A stretch of DNA of 64,000 nucleotides from assembly GCA_040386235.1 (NCBI GenBank), contig JAZKGA010000001.1, positions 372,001-436,000 of the forward strand. Direction: 5' to 3'. This DNA is from JAZKGA01 sp040386235 (GTDB lineage: Bacteria; Pseudomonadota; Alphaproteobacteria; Micavibrionales; Micavibrionaceae). A model generated the notes under the pieces. That model did no database searches and was not told where the DNA came from. It saw only the letters and a program-made list of their open reading frames with translations. The position numbers and the translations under genes were made by a program. Below are positions 1 to 7,793 of the stretch, piece by piece (position 1 is the stretch's first letter; the number at the start of each line of letters is the position of its first letter).

Positions 1-128
1 TGGCGCGCGCCGAGGCCGGCGAGGGTCGCGAGGCTGCCGTTGGATTGGTGATCGAAGAGCTGGTTGAGGAATTGGTCGCCGCCAGCATCAAGGCGACCGA
101 ACTGGCCGCCGCCAGCCAGAACACATAA
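1..128 (+). CDS. C-terminal end of an unknown protein (cut by window start)
   Basis: An open frame enters from the left edge (first full codon at base 3) and stops with TAA at 126-128, giving the last 41 residues of a protein. The visible part is Ala/Glu-rich and probably helical, with a run of alternating acidic and hydrophobic residues (IEELVEELVAASIKATEL). It ends 9 bases before the next start, so the two genes are probably co-transcribed. No family can be named from this fragment; codon use and spacing make it likely to be real. Confidence 0.55.
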   Translation, partial: ARAEAGEGREAAVGLVIEELVEELVAASIKATELAAASQNT

Positions 129-137
129 AGGCATAAA

Positions 138-665
138 ATGGCCGCTTCGCCGACATCCCCCGCATCGGACACCAAACGGTCTTTTGCCGCCGCGTCCACC
201 AAGCGCCGTTGGAGCATCAAGAAAATCGCCGCTTTTATCGTGGTGACGCTTATCGCGTTTCTGACATGGTGGGGTATGCAGCCAGTGTACCTGACTGGAT
301 CACCGCTTTTCGGGTTATGCCGCACCTATATTGAATTAACCATTCCCTATGCGAAACGTCTGCAGTTTGTCGATTTGATCGACAATTTCGACGGCAAGGT
401 CGCGGTTGATTATATTTATACCGATGCGTTCGGTGAAAATCTTTACACATCTGCCTTATGCAGTTTTAAGCCGGACCCGCAGACGGGGACGCCGATCATG
501 ACATCGTTTCGATACCGCCGGGGCGGATCGGACCGCACCTATCGCTTTGTGGCTGAATCTGACGATCATATTGCGGCCTTCAACCAGACCATCCCAGGAT
601 TGCTGCTGGACCCCCCCGCGTTGCGGATCCTGGCCTTGCCCAAGGATATCAAGGAGTATAAGTAA
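138..665 (+). CDS. Unknown protein with one membrane segment
   Basis: 175 residues. The first 27 residues are Ser/Ala/Lys-rich and likely cytoplasmic, followed by one hydrophobic helix at about 29-46 (IAAFIVVTLIAFLTWW) and a mixed, probably periplasmic, domain of about 125 residues. AAAGG precedes the ATG at suitable spacing. It stands in a tight rightward series with the genes before and after (gaps of 9 and 5 bases), so it likely works with them. I recognise no family. A bitopic inner-membrane subunit of an envelope complex is possible but is only inference. Confidence 0.7.
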   Translation: MAASPTSPASDTKRSFAAASTKRRWSIKKIAAFIVVTLIAFLTWWGMQPVYLTGSPLFGLCRTYIELTIPYAKRLQFVDLIDNFDGKVAVDYIYTDAFGENLYTSALCSFKPDPQTGTPIMTSFRYRRGGSDRTYRFVAESDDHIAAFNQTIPGLLLDPPALRILALPKDIKEYK

Positions 666-670
666 ATCAT

Positions 671-1033
671 ATGGCCACACCCGCCCTGAAACCGTTCCAG
701 AAACTGCCCGAAGACACACCTGTCATCGCCTCGCTGTCCTCTCGCATGCCGATTGAATTGATGGTCAATCCGGCGGGCAAGGCCATTATGCTGCACAAAG
801 AACCGTTGAGCGAAACGATCTGGTGGGGTGAATACGATGTTGAGCTGAATTCGCTGTATTTCGTCACGGTCCGTGGCCAGATCATGGGATATGGCATGAC
901 GATGCCGGCAAAAATGGCCTCTTACATGGCGCATGCGACGATGATTGCCTTTACCCTGGTGGATAAGGATAACAAGCCCATCGCCGTGCCCATTCCCATT
1001 CCGCTGGTGGTTCGCCAGCCTGACAGGATTTAA
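671..1033 (+). CDS. Unknown 120-residue protein
   Basis: A 120-residue protein with no signal peptide or clear membrane helix. The centre alternates hydrophobic and polar residues (ELNSLYFVTVRGQIMGYGM), which suggests beta strands, and the C-terminus has a Pro-rich segment (IAVPIPIPLVV). It starts 5 bases after the previous stop and ends 5 bases before the next start, which implies translational coupling. No family recognised; the tight operon position is the main support that it is a gene. Confidence 0.65.
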   Translation: MATPALKPFQKLPEDTPVIASLSSRMPIELMVNPAGKAIMLHKEPLSETIWWGEYDVELNSLYFVTVRGQIMGYGMTMPAKMASYMAHATMIAFTLVDKDNKPIAVPIPIPLVVRQPDRI

Positions 1034-1038
1034 ACGAT

Positions 1039-1422
1039 ATGACCGCCACTGACACCAACAGCCGCCGCGTTATCCAGTTGCGGGATATTGTCGCAACCCT
1101 GGCCAGTATGTGCCGGCACAGCCCAGATGAAGGCACGTTTCGCGCCAATTTGTCCCGCCTGGCCAACCCGGATGAGGGGCAGGACCAGCGCATGGGGATG
1201 GCCACGATGTTGATGGGAATGTGGGGCGCGCCGATTACGCCAGCGGAACTTTACCTCGACTTTGTTGCTTTGCATGACATATTGGCATCGACCGCGTTGC
1301 CGCCTGCCGCTTTTCTGCATGCTTTGGAAATGGCCGGTGATACGGGTTTGATGCAGTTTGATACGATCAAGCATGATCCGCAGCAGGTTTTACAGGAATA
1401 TCAGGCGCTTATCCAAGAATAA
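1039..1422 (+). CDS. Unknown 127-residue helical protein
   Basis: 127 residues, predicted largely helical and soluble, rich in Met in the middle (QRMGMATMLMGMWG, about 51-64). The start follows the previous stop by 5 bases, with AGGA upstream. It closes the group that begins before the window; a 58-base AT-rich gap separates it from the next gene. I recognise no domain. It could be a small accessory or chaperone-like protein of that operon, but nothing in the sequence proves this. Confidence 0.65.
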   Translation: MTATDTNSRRVIQLRDIVATLASMCRHSPDEGTFRANLSRLANPDEGQDQRMGMATMLMGMWGAPITPAELYLDFVALHDILASTALPPAAFLHALEMAGDTGLMQFDTIKHDPQQVLQEYQALIQE

Positions 1423-1480
1423 GGGATTATTAACGCCTTTTTGCTAAAATTTTATGTATTGGACTTAAAAGGATAAAGCG

Positions 1481-3172
1481 ATGGCAAAAACACGCGCACA
1501 AATTCAACAGGAATTACGAGACACCGCGCGGGATTTTCGCAGCGATGGGCCAGAGGTTATAACATCAGGCACAAATTATCCTGCTGACTTGGCTGCTTAT
1601 CAGGTTATTCAAACCGCGATCGGTGACCGTTTAACGGATGCGCAAACAGCAACCATGTTCGATAAAATGGCCAATTCACCAGCTGCACTCGCGATGTTTG
1701 ACCGGACGCAGACGGATAATCCTATCACCAAATCGACACGCGCCAATCTTGTTCTGCCTGCTCTGGCTGATGTTTACAAAACTAATCCCGCGGGCTTTGA
1801 GCGTCTTTTGAAACTGTCGCCCACTGACCCACGCATGAACGCGATTGTGGCAGATATTAATGATGGAAATGCCACCTTTGACCGCAAGGCCATAGAGCGT
1901 TTGGCTGCTGCGCCTGCAGCCGCACCACGTGCCACACCGCCCGCTGGTCCGGCCCCTGCTGCACCCATTGCTGCTGCGCCTGTCCGGGCTGCTGCGTCAC
2001 GCCCGGCTGCGGCACAACCGAACCCTGATGCGGCCGATCTGGCGCAGCCTGCCCGCACGGCGGCCCCGACCGTTGCACCACCCCCCGCACCTTTGGCTGC
2101 CGTTGCCGCCGCAGGGCGTGGAACAGGCCAGCTTGGCCCGGCCGACGACGTAACGTACACCCGCGCCCAGGCAGATGCTTTGACCGCAAATGCCCAAGGG
2201 GCGTTAGCCGGCCTGCAGGCAGACATCACGAAAATCGTGGGCGCAGACGCAGCCGTCGCGTTCACCACATCCCTCAAGCCCGATGAACTGGCATTTATGA
2301 TGCAGGACAGTCGGTGGGGCCAAGATCGCGCCGCGTTTCTAGAGGCCTTGCGCCATCCGGGCGCAGGTGCCGATATGGCCAACCGCCCGGACGCATATGT
2401 TGCGGCATTATCCAGCGGCGATGTCGCCAATCAATTAGCCAGCCGCCTTGTCAGCGGCACTGCCGTGATGGACTTGCTGCCACAACCTGGAACATTAACC
2501 GGCCCCCATGCCGACCAGTTGGAGCAGGGTTTCGCCAATCTGCGCATCACCGAAGAAGGCCGCGCCGCGTGGTTATACGCTGCCCAAAAAGGCGGTGTCC
2601 CGCACCCCGACGGCAGCGGTGATAGCATTTTCGCACGCAATTTGGACACCATGCAAAAAATGATGGCCGCCGATGCCGCCCCGCCTGCTGGAATGACTGA
2701 GGCACAAATGGCCATCGTAATGAAGGATTTTGCCGAATCGCCTGCGAAATATGCTGGCCTGCTGGGCGACCAGGATTTTGATGCTGGGTTGAAACGCGTT
2801 GCAACCGCTGAGATTGCCGGTCAGACCATGGGCTGGAATTTCGATGGTGTCGGACCATATTTCAGCGGCATGATGGGCCAGCTGGGCGACATGTTCAAAG
2901 GCATGATGGGCGGGTTTAAGGATATGTTCGGCGACCTGCTGGGCGGCTTTGGCCTGAATTTGGACGGCGTTGCAGCCAAACAGCCGTATGCGCCAGAAGG
3001 CGTTGAGGCGCAGGCCAATACAATGAACGTCAATCCGATGGGTACCGAGGCCGATTATCTGGAACGCAAGCGTCAGGCAGCAATGGGCATGGGCGCGGCT
3101 CCGACAGCGTCAGCGGCCAATTCTCTCAATACCGCACCACAGATGGATCCGACCCTGGTGCCTACAGGCTAG
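1481..3172 (+). CDS. Large unknown protein with Ala/Pro linker and Gly/Met repeats
   Basis: 563 residues, no signal peptide. Three parts are visible: a helical N-terminal part (1-140); an Ala/Pro-rich linker (about 142-215); and a C-terminal part ending in three short repeats at about 463-492 of the form GMMGQLGDMF, KGMMGGFKDMF, GDLLGGFGLNL, which would make an amphipathic, glycine-spaced helix. AAAAGGATAAAGCG before the ATG is a good ribosome site, and the preceding 58 bases are AT-rich, so it may have its own promoter. No family recognised. A secreted or membrane-active protein is possible. Its end overlaps the end of the convergent ankyrin-like gene by 11 bases. Confidence 0.8.
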   Translation: MAKTRAQIQQELRDTARDFRSDGPEVITSGTNYPADLAAYQVIQTAIGDRLTDAQTATMFDKMANSPAALAMFDRTQTDNPITKSTRANLVLPALADVYKTNPAGFERLLKLSPTDPRMNAIVADINDGNATFDRKAIERLAAAPAAAPRATPPAGPAPAAPIAAAPVRAAASRPAAAQPNPDAADLAQPARTAAPTVAPPPAPLAAVAAAGRGTGQLGPADDVTYTRAQADALTANAQGALAGLQADITKIVGADAAVAFTTSLKPDELAFMMQDSRWGQDRAAFLEALRHPGAGADMANRPDAYVAALSSGDVANQLASRLVSGTAVMDLLPQPGTLTGPHADQLEQGFANLRITEEGRAAWLYAAQKGGVPHPDGSGDSIFARNLDTMQKMMAADAAPPAGMTEAQMAIVMKDFAESPAKYAGLLGDQDFDAGLKRVATAEIAGQTMGWNFDGVGPYFSGMMGQLGDMFKGMMGGFKDMFGDLLGGFGLNLDGVAAKQPYAPEGVEAQANTMNVNPMGTEADYLERKRQAAMGMGAAPTASAANSLNTAPQMDPTLVPTG

Positions 3173-3560
3173 GCGCCACAGTTTCTTGTTGCGGCTGGCT
3201 TAATGGATAGCGTTGAAAGGTTTGCAGCAAACGCTGATATTGAACGCCACCACTGAAAAAAGCCATGTCTGCAGCGGTGTGGCCATTTTGATCGCGATGT
3301 AAAATATCCACCGTCGGTGTCTTTGAAGCCAGAACACGCATCAAACCAACACTTTGATCACATTCAGGCTGTACCGCCAGAACATGCAGAATTGTTTGCT
3401 GTCTCTCATCTATCTTCATTAATTCTTTGGGCGACATACGCGTCGCAAGCACAAGCGCGTTTTCAAATTCATGCGCACAGATAAGAGCGCGCAGCTTTTC
3501 ATTTGTGCGTGGCAGATCCGGATTTGCCCGTTCCAAGTAATGCGCCGTTAATGCATCCAT
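3162..3560 (-). CDS. Small ankyrin-repeat-like protein
   Basis: 132 residues from the ATG at 3560, chosen because AAGGA stands 6 bases upstream; an in-frame ATG at 3665 lacks a site and would run into the divergent gene. Residues about 51-105 look like one and a half ankyrin repeats (DERQQTILHVLAVQ, then DQNGHTAADMAFFSG), with a helical N-terminal half. Ankyrin repeats bind other proteins, so a scaffolding role is likely, in the cytosol since there is no signal peptide. It converges on the 563-residue gene. Ankyrin proteins are common substrates of Dot/Icm systems, but this one is too small and generic to claim that. Confidence 0.7.
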   Translation of the reverse strand: MDALTAHYLERANPDLPRTNEKLRALICAHEFENALVLATRMSPKELMKIDERQQTILHVLAVQPECDQSVGLMRVLASKTPTVDILHRDQNGHTAADMAFFSGGVQYQRLLQTFQRYPLSQPQQETVAPSL

Positions 3561-3655
3561 ACTATTTTCCTTAATTTGCGAGCGCACATTGTCATAACTT
3601 TGCGGCAGTGTCAAATTCTTTTGCCGGGAATCTGTTTTCACGCCTATAGTTTCTG

Positions 3656-4549
3656 ATGATCTCATTGTCCTGGATTCTGTTTGCTCTGCTGGCCGCCATC
3701 TGTGCCGCCGGCGTACCGCTGACCCAGGAACGGAACAACGCCAATCCGTACGCGCTGGTTATCTGGGTCAAGCTGTTTTGCGTCGCATTCGCCACGCCTT
3801 TCGTTTTAACCTTTGGCCTTCCCGACGCACCGATGTTCTATGTTTACACCGCCGCCGGGGCCGGTTTGTGGTGCGTGTCCGACATTCTGTATTTCCGAGC
3901 CTTGCCGCATATTGGTGCGGGGGTCATGACCCGTTTACTGCCCGGTGCGACATTGTTGACCTTCCTGCTGTGGTTTGTGATTGATCCAGCTTTGTTACAG
4001 ACGTATCTCAACACCCCGATCAAACTGGCGGCGATATGCGTCGTCTTATGTTTCGCCGCCGCCTGTGCGGCCCTGCTGCATCGCTGTCAGGTCAGTCGGG
4101 CGGCCTTTTCCCAAGTCTGGTTTGTGATCCTGGCCGCCGCCGTTGGCCCGGTCCTGGCCAAGGCCGGTTTCGCTTATACTGACCTTGGCGGCAATCGCTG
4201 GCATGCCGCCTTTGCCTATTTGTTCGTTAATGCGGCACTGATGCTGGTAATATGGGCCCCCTATTATGCGATCAAAAAGCCGGTGCCTGTCCGCGTTTTC
4301 CTGGATCGGACGCAGTGGGACACCGCCCTGAAAATCAGTCTGTGCGTCGCAGGCATGACGGTGTTTCAATCGCTGGCCTATATGGCTGTCGATCATCCCG
4401 CTTTTGTCGCGGTCGTGCTGATGACCGATGCTGTTTGGGTTCTTGTTATTTATCGCCTGATGCAGCGTCAGGAAACGGCGAATATCGCCGCTGGGCTGGG
4501 CATCGTTGCCGCCGCCGTTACGTTGGTTTTAGTCAAAAATTTCTTATGA
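3656..4549 (+). CDS. DMT-superfamily (EamA-like) membrane transporter
   Basis: 297 residues, almost entirely hydrophobic, with about ten membrane helices in two halves, the size and topology of EamA/DMT-type permeases. The first helix begins at residue 4 and the last ends at the C-terminus (AAAVTLVLVKNFL). Charged residues sit in short loops such as MQRQETAN before the last helix. The substrate cannot be read from sequence; family members export amino acids, nucleotide sugars or other small metabolites. The ATG at 3656 lies 95 bases from the divergent ankyrin-like start, so the promoters lie back to back. It overlaps the convergent glycosyltransferase by 6 bases. Confidence 0.8.
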   Translation: MISLSWILFALLAAICAAGVPLTQERNNANPYALVIWVKLFCVAFATPFVLTFGLPDAPMFYVYTAAGAGLWCVSDILYFRALPHIGAGVMTRLLPGATLLTFLLWFVIDPALLQTYLNTPIKLAAICVVLCFAAACAALLHRCQVSRAAFSQVWFVILAAAVGPVLAKAGFAYTDLGGNRWHAAFAYLFVNAALMLVIWAPYYAIKKPVPVRVFLDRTQWDTALKISLCVAGMTVFQSLAYMAVDHPAFVAVVLMTDAVWVLVIYRLMQRQETANIAAGLGIVAAAVTLVLVKNFL

Positions 4550-5680
4550 TGCAGCGTGATCCTGAACAAATGCCAGGATGCGCGTCGCACGGCGATCCCA
4601 CGTGTAATAATCATTGAAATCCTGCCATGCAGCTTGGCCCAGTTGCGCCAGCCGGTCTGGATTCTTTTGCAAATAGGCAATCGCATCAACCCAGGCCGAT
4701 GGATTATCGGGCGCAATCAGCAATGCATTATGCGTATGCCCCAGCACCTCTCGCAATACCGGCAAATCGGAACAGATAATGGCTTTCCCCGCCGCCATAT
4801 ATTCAAACAGCTTAAGGGGCGATAACCAGCGGGACGGGTCGGTACCGTGGCCAGCGCCGGTCTGGGACACATAAGGGGCCAGCACGGCGTGAAACCGCGC
4901 CAAATAGGCGGGAATAAGGGCATGGGGCACCTGGCCGTGCAGATGCAGGTTAGGGGCATGGGCGCGTTTCTGGGTTTCTTCCAATTCGCGGCGCGTGCCG
5001 CCGATAAGGTGAAAATCAACTTCTGGCAGGCGCTGGGCCAGGGCAATAATGACATCCACCCCTTGCCCTTCATTCACAGACCCGGTGTACCCGATTTGCA
5101 AATGACCTTGCCGCCCCATCCATTCCGGGATCGGCAACGCCTGCGCTGCAGGCGAAACGGGGGATGCCGCGTCGGGGGCGACCAGCATCGGTTTATGTGC
5201 CAGGAACGGGAAGGTTTGCATTAAGTCATCGCGCAGGGCCTGGGTGGGCACAACAACGCCGCGACAATTCCGGTGCTGCATCAGCCGCGCCCACAAACGA
5301 TGGCGCGACAAGGATTGCGGCAGGGAATGCGCCTCGAAAAAAACGGGTTTATTCAGTAAGACGGCGGCCAGCCACAGCCCCATTGCATCCCGGCCATACC
5401 ATGTATCAACATGCGCGCGAAACCGGCCATGCAGCAAGGTCATGGGCAGTCGTGCCAGGCCTGATATCAGCCGTACGCGGCCAAACGGCGCGCGCAGCAG
5501 GCGAAAAAGAGGGGACACGCCATAGGCGGCATACGGATTGATCCGGCCTTTGGCCCCTGTTTTGGCATAGAGGGTGACAGCAACGCCCTGTTTTGCAATC
5601 GCTTCGGCCATGTGCATGGCGTGGGCAGAAGAGGCACTGCCCGAGGGAATAAGGGTGCCAGCGATATAACCAAGTTTCAT
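4544..5680 (-). CDS. Family 4-type glycosyltransferase (GT-B fold)
   Basis: 378 residues from ATG 5680 (MKLGYIAGT), the point where the typical GT-B first strand begins; the frame is open further upstream but would run into the preceding gene. The N-terminal half has the acceptor-binding Rossmann fold (SGSASSAHAMHMAEA). The C-terminal half has the donor site: IGYTGSVNEGQGVD, then SPLKLFEYMAAGKAIICSD, where the Glu of the E(x7)E-like signature binds the nucleotide-sugar. It transfers a sugar to a surface glycan or lipid carrier; acceptor and sugar are unknown. It lies 58 bases downstream of the GlmU-like gene on the same strand, suggesting linked nucleotide-sugar supply and use. Confidence 0.88.
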   Translation of the reverse strand: MKLGYIAGTLIPSGSASSAHAMHMAEAIAKQGVAVTLYAKTGAKGRINPYAAYGVSPLFRLLRAPFGRVRLISGLARLPMTLLHGRFRAHVDTWYGRDAMGLWLAAVLLNKPVFFEAHSLPQSLSRHRLWARLMQHRNCRGVVVPTQALRDDLMQTFPFLAHKPMLVAPDAASPVSPAAQALPIPEWMGRQGHLQIGYTGSVNEGQGVDVIIALAQRLPEVDFHLIGGTRRELEETQKRAHAPNLHLHGQVPHALIPAYLARFHAVLAPYVSQTGAGHGTDPSRWLSPLKLFEYMAAGKAIICSDLPVLREVLGHTHNALLIAPDNPSAWVDAIAYLQKNPDRLAQLGQAAWQDFNDYYTWDRRATRILAFVQDHAAS

Positions 5681-5738
5681 GTCGCCATGATGGGACGCAA
5701 ATGCGGTTTTGGCAACAGCACGATGCGGTTGATCGTGT

Positions 5739-6701
5739 TTATTCTGTGCGCGTATTGGTATAGGGGGCGATGATCTGGCCCGGTGCGACGACCGTGTTTT
5801 CCAAATAGCAAAACGGCATAATATAAGCCCGATCACCGATTATGACATTTGGCCCACATATGACATTGGCCCCGATGGTGACATCCGTCCCCACAGCTGT
5901 GTCGTGATGGAAATAAACCGTGTTCGGGTCGCGCATTGTCACACCGCTGCGCATCCAGTGCATCCGCGTCTGGTGTTGCCACGCCATTTCCAGTTCCGCC
6001 AGTTGCGACCGATCATTCACGCCGCGCAATTCATTATACTCGCCACGGATAACGCCACATTTTTTACCCTGGTTCTGCAGCAATTTCGGCACGTCGGTCA
6101 GGTAGTATTCCCCCTGCGCGTTCTTGGGGCTCAGGCCCGCAAGAACATCCCGCAGCCCGTCCATGTGCATCACCATAATGCCGGAATTGCACAAGCGGAC
6201 CAGTTTCTGGTCTGTGCTGGCATCTTTCTCCTCAACAATATCAGCCAAGCTGCCATCGGCATTTTGGAAGATACGGCCATAACCGGTCGGGCTTGGCGGC
6301 ACGAACGCCAGAACAGAGGCGCCGAACCCACCCTTCCGATGGAAATCCACAAATCCATTCAGCGTGTCTGCCTGAACCAGCGGCACATCGCCGTAAAGAA
6401 CAAGGACGTGCCCATCAGTGACATCCGTCAGGGTCGTCAGGGCACATGACACGGCATGACCTGTGCCTTTGGCCCGGTCTTGATACGCGATTGTGTGCGG
6501 GGCGGATTCCGCCGCCACCTCTGCCATCGCTGGATTGGTCACGACACACATGCGCGCAGGGGCCAATGCCTCGGCCACTTTGATGCAGTGGGCGATTAAC
6601 GGGCGGCCCGCGATGCAGTGCATTACCTTTGGTATCGCAGAGTGCATTCGCGCCCCTGCGCCAGCAGCCAATATAATAACGGTCAAATCATGCTGTGTCA
6701 T
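5739..6701 (-). CDS. GlmU-like UDP-GlcNAc pyrophosphorylase lacking the acetyltransferase domain
   Basis: 320 residues; bifunctional GlmU proteins have about 450. The N-terminal domain is complete: the nucleotide-binding loop LAAGAGARMHSAIPK (11-25), YGDVPL (about 103-108) and the sugar-binding NSGIM segment. The left-handed beta helix begins (DVTIGANVICGPNVIIGD) but stops after a few turns, where E. coli GlmU would be near residue 330, so the acetyltransferase catalytic His, Tyr, Asn and Lys are all absent. Other frames downstream of the stop do not restore the missing part. It probably makes UDP-GlcNAc or a related nucleotide sugar from the 1-phosphate; a full-length GlmU should exist elsewhere. 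It precedes a glycosyltransferase. Confidence 0.85.
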   Translation of the reverse strand: MTQHDLTVIILAAGAGARMHSAIPKVMHCIAGRPLIAHCIKVAEALAPARMCVVTNPAMAEVAAESAPHTIAYQDRAKGTGHAVSCALTTLTDVTDGHVLVLYGDVPLVQADTLNGFVDFHRKGGFGASVLAFVPPSPTGYGRIFQNADGSLADIVEEKDASTDQKLVRLCNSGIMVMHMDGLRDVLAGLSPKNAQGEYYLTDVPKLLQNQGKKCGVIRGEYNELRGVNDRSQLAELEMAWQHQTRMHWMRSGVTMRDPNTVYFHHDTAVGTDVTIGANVICGPNVIIGDRAYIMPFCYLENTVVAPGQIIAPYTNTRTE

Positions 6702-6749
6702 AAGGGCCAGAGTGCCCGACCCATCGTATCACGCAAGTCACAGCGGATT

Positions 6750-7100
6750 TCAGTCCATGTCGTGGCGGAAACACTGCCCGCCCTGCCAAGGTGCATGTGA
6801 TACCTGGCCCGTGGTCAAAGCACACTGCGCCTGTTGCCAGACATAAGACAGAAAACCAGCATCAATCTTGAACAATTCGTTTTGCCGGTAGGGCTGTACG
6901 CTGTCACGCATAACCAATCCAAAATCAACCGCCAGCCGTACGACATCCCAGGCGCGCGGCTGATCAATTGTCGTGCTTTCGGACTGTAGCAGACCCTGGG
7001 CTTGCCTTACCAGATCGTTCAATGCGTCTGGGGTTGCTTGCGGGCTGACAAAGGTGGTTTCAAGTGTTTCTGATGTGTCGTGGTCTGAAGCAAATAACAT
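6750..7100 (-). CDS. Unknown 116-residue protein
   Basis: 116 residues with no signal peptide or membrane helix; Gln-rich, with an acidic N-terminus (ASDHDTSETLETTF) and a helical middle. AAAGGAATAGAGAT before the ATG at 7100 is a strong ribosome site. It lies 48 bases upstream of the GlmU-like gene on the same strand. No family recognised. The good translation start and the overall composition argue for a real gene, but no function can be proposed. Confidence 0.6.
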   Translation of the reverse strand: MLFASDHDTSETLETTFVSPQATPDALNDLVRQAQGLLQSESTTIDQPRAWDVVRLAVDFGLVMRDSVQPYRQNELFKIDAGFLSYVWQQAQCALTTGQVSHAPWQGGQCFRHDMD

Positions 7101-7186
7101 ATCTCTATTCCTTTAATGATAACGGTTTGGTGTTCGCGGCGGCGAACAGGTAGAAAATCAGTAATGAATTTGGGAATAGGGTATGG

Positions 7187-7205
7187 TTGGCGCGTTAGGC
7201 GCCAA
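7187..7205. repeat. Inverted repeat, stem TTGGCGC/GCGCCAA
   Basis: A perfect 7-bp inverted repeat with a 5-base loop, in the gap between two leftward genes. No T run follows on either strand, so it is not a standard intrinsic terminator. The same two arms occur in the terminator at 7677-7703. It could act as an RNA stabiliser at the 3' end of the gene at 7287-7601. Confidence 0.5.
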
Positions 7206-7286
7206 TAATCAGAGCAATCAGGATGTGTGCGCGCTGAACCATTATGTCTTGTTGTACTGCACAATTTGTTTGTTGTAAAGGCGTAT

Positions 7287-7601
7287 TTACCGCACTCCGC
7301 CGGGTGCGAGCATAGATCCCATAATATCCTGGGCCAGCATGTCTGCATCAACGCGATCCATACCCGGATATTGGGGCAGGCGACATTCATTAAAAATATG
7401 GCGCATCAAGGCCAGATGTGGATCTTCACGGGCGCTTTGCAGGGCTTCGCGCGCTATTTCCCCCGACAATACGCCGGCGCGGAATGCATCGCATAAGATG
7501 TGTTGCGGCTGGTTCGCGAGCTTGTCACTGCGCTGGCCATTCATCCATTTTTGGGCCCGTGATTCCAGATACGGAATGGATATGTCGTGATCTGCTGTCA
7601 T
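7287..7601 (-). CDS. Unknown 104-residue protein
   Basis: 104 residues, soluble and helical by composition, with several Asp/Arg/Gln residues and no membrane segment. AAGAGGATTTTTAC precedes the ATG at 7601, a good ribosome site. The gene stands alone between two hairpins (7187-7205 and 7677-7703) that share the same stem, so it may be a single-gene transcript. No family recognised; its size and solitary position would suit a small cytoplasmic regulator or binding protein, but that is speculation. Confidence 0.6.
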   Translation of the reverse strand: MTADHDISIPYLESRAQKWMNGQRSDKLANQPQHILCDAFRAGVLSGEIAREALQSAREDPHLALMRHIFNECRLPQYPGMDRVDADMLAQDIMGSMLAPGGVR

Positions 7602-7676
7602 GTAAAAATCCTCTTAAAGCTATCCCGCACCGATGCCGGCGGGGAAAATGTCATATCAGTAATAAAGAGGAGATGG

Positions 7677-7703
7677 AAAAATTGGCGCGGCTTTATGCGC
7701 CAA
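7677..7703 (-). terminator. Rho-independent terminator after the DUF3108 gene
   Basis: On the minus strand the sequence forms a 7-bp stem TTGGCGC/GCGCCAA with an 8-base loop, followed directly by a run of T residues (the complement of the A run at 7677-7681). It lies about 90 bases beyond the stop of the DUF3108 gene at 7794 and so closes the long leftward housekeeping series. Confidence 0.75.
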
Positions 7704-7793
7704 AATAGCGTGCAAAGATATAAACAGTGCGGGCCTGGGTCGTTACCATGGGTATATAATTATCATAGCGCTGTGTGCGGTGCAATAATCTTC

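Noticed and set aside
5681..5738. Possible continuation of the truncated GlmU in another frame
   Set aside because: The frames after the stop give no hexapeptide-repeat sequence, so there is no sign of a recent frameshift.
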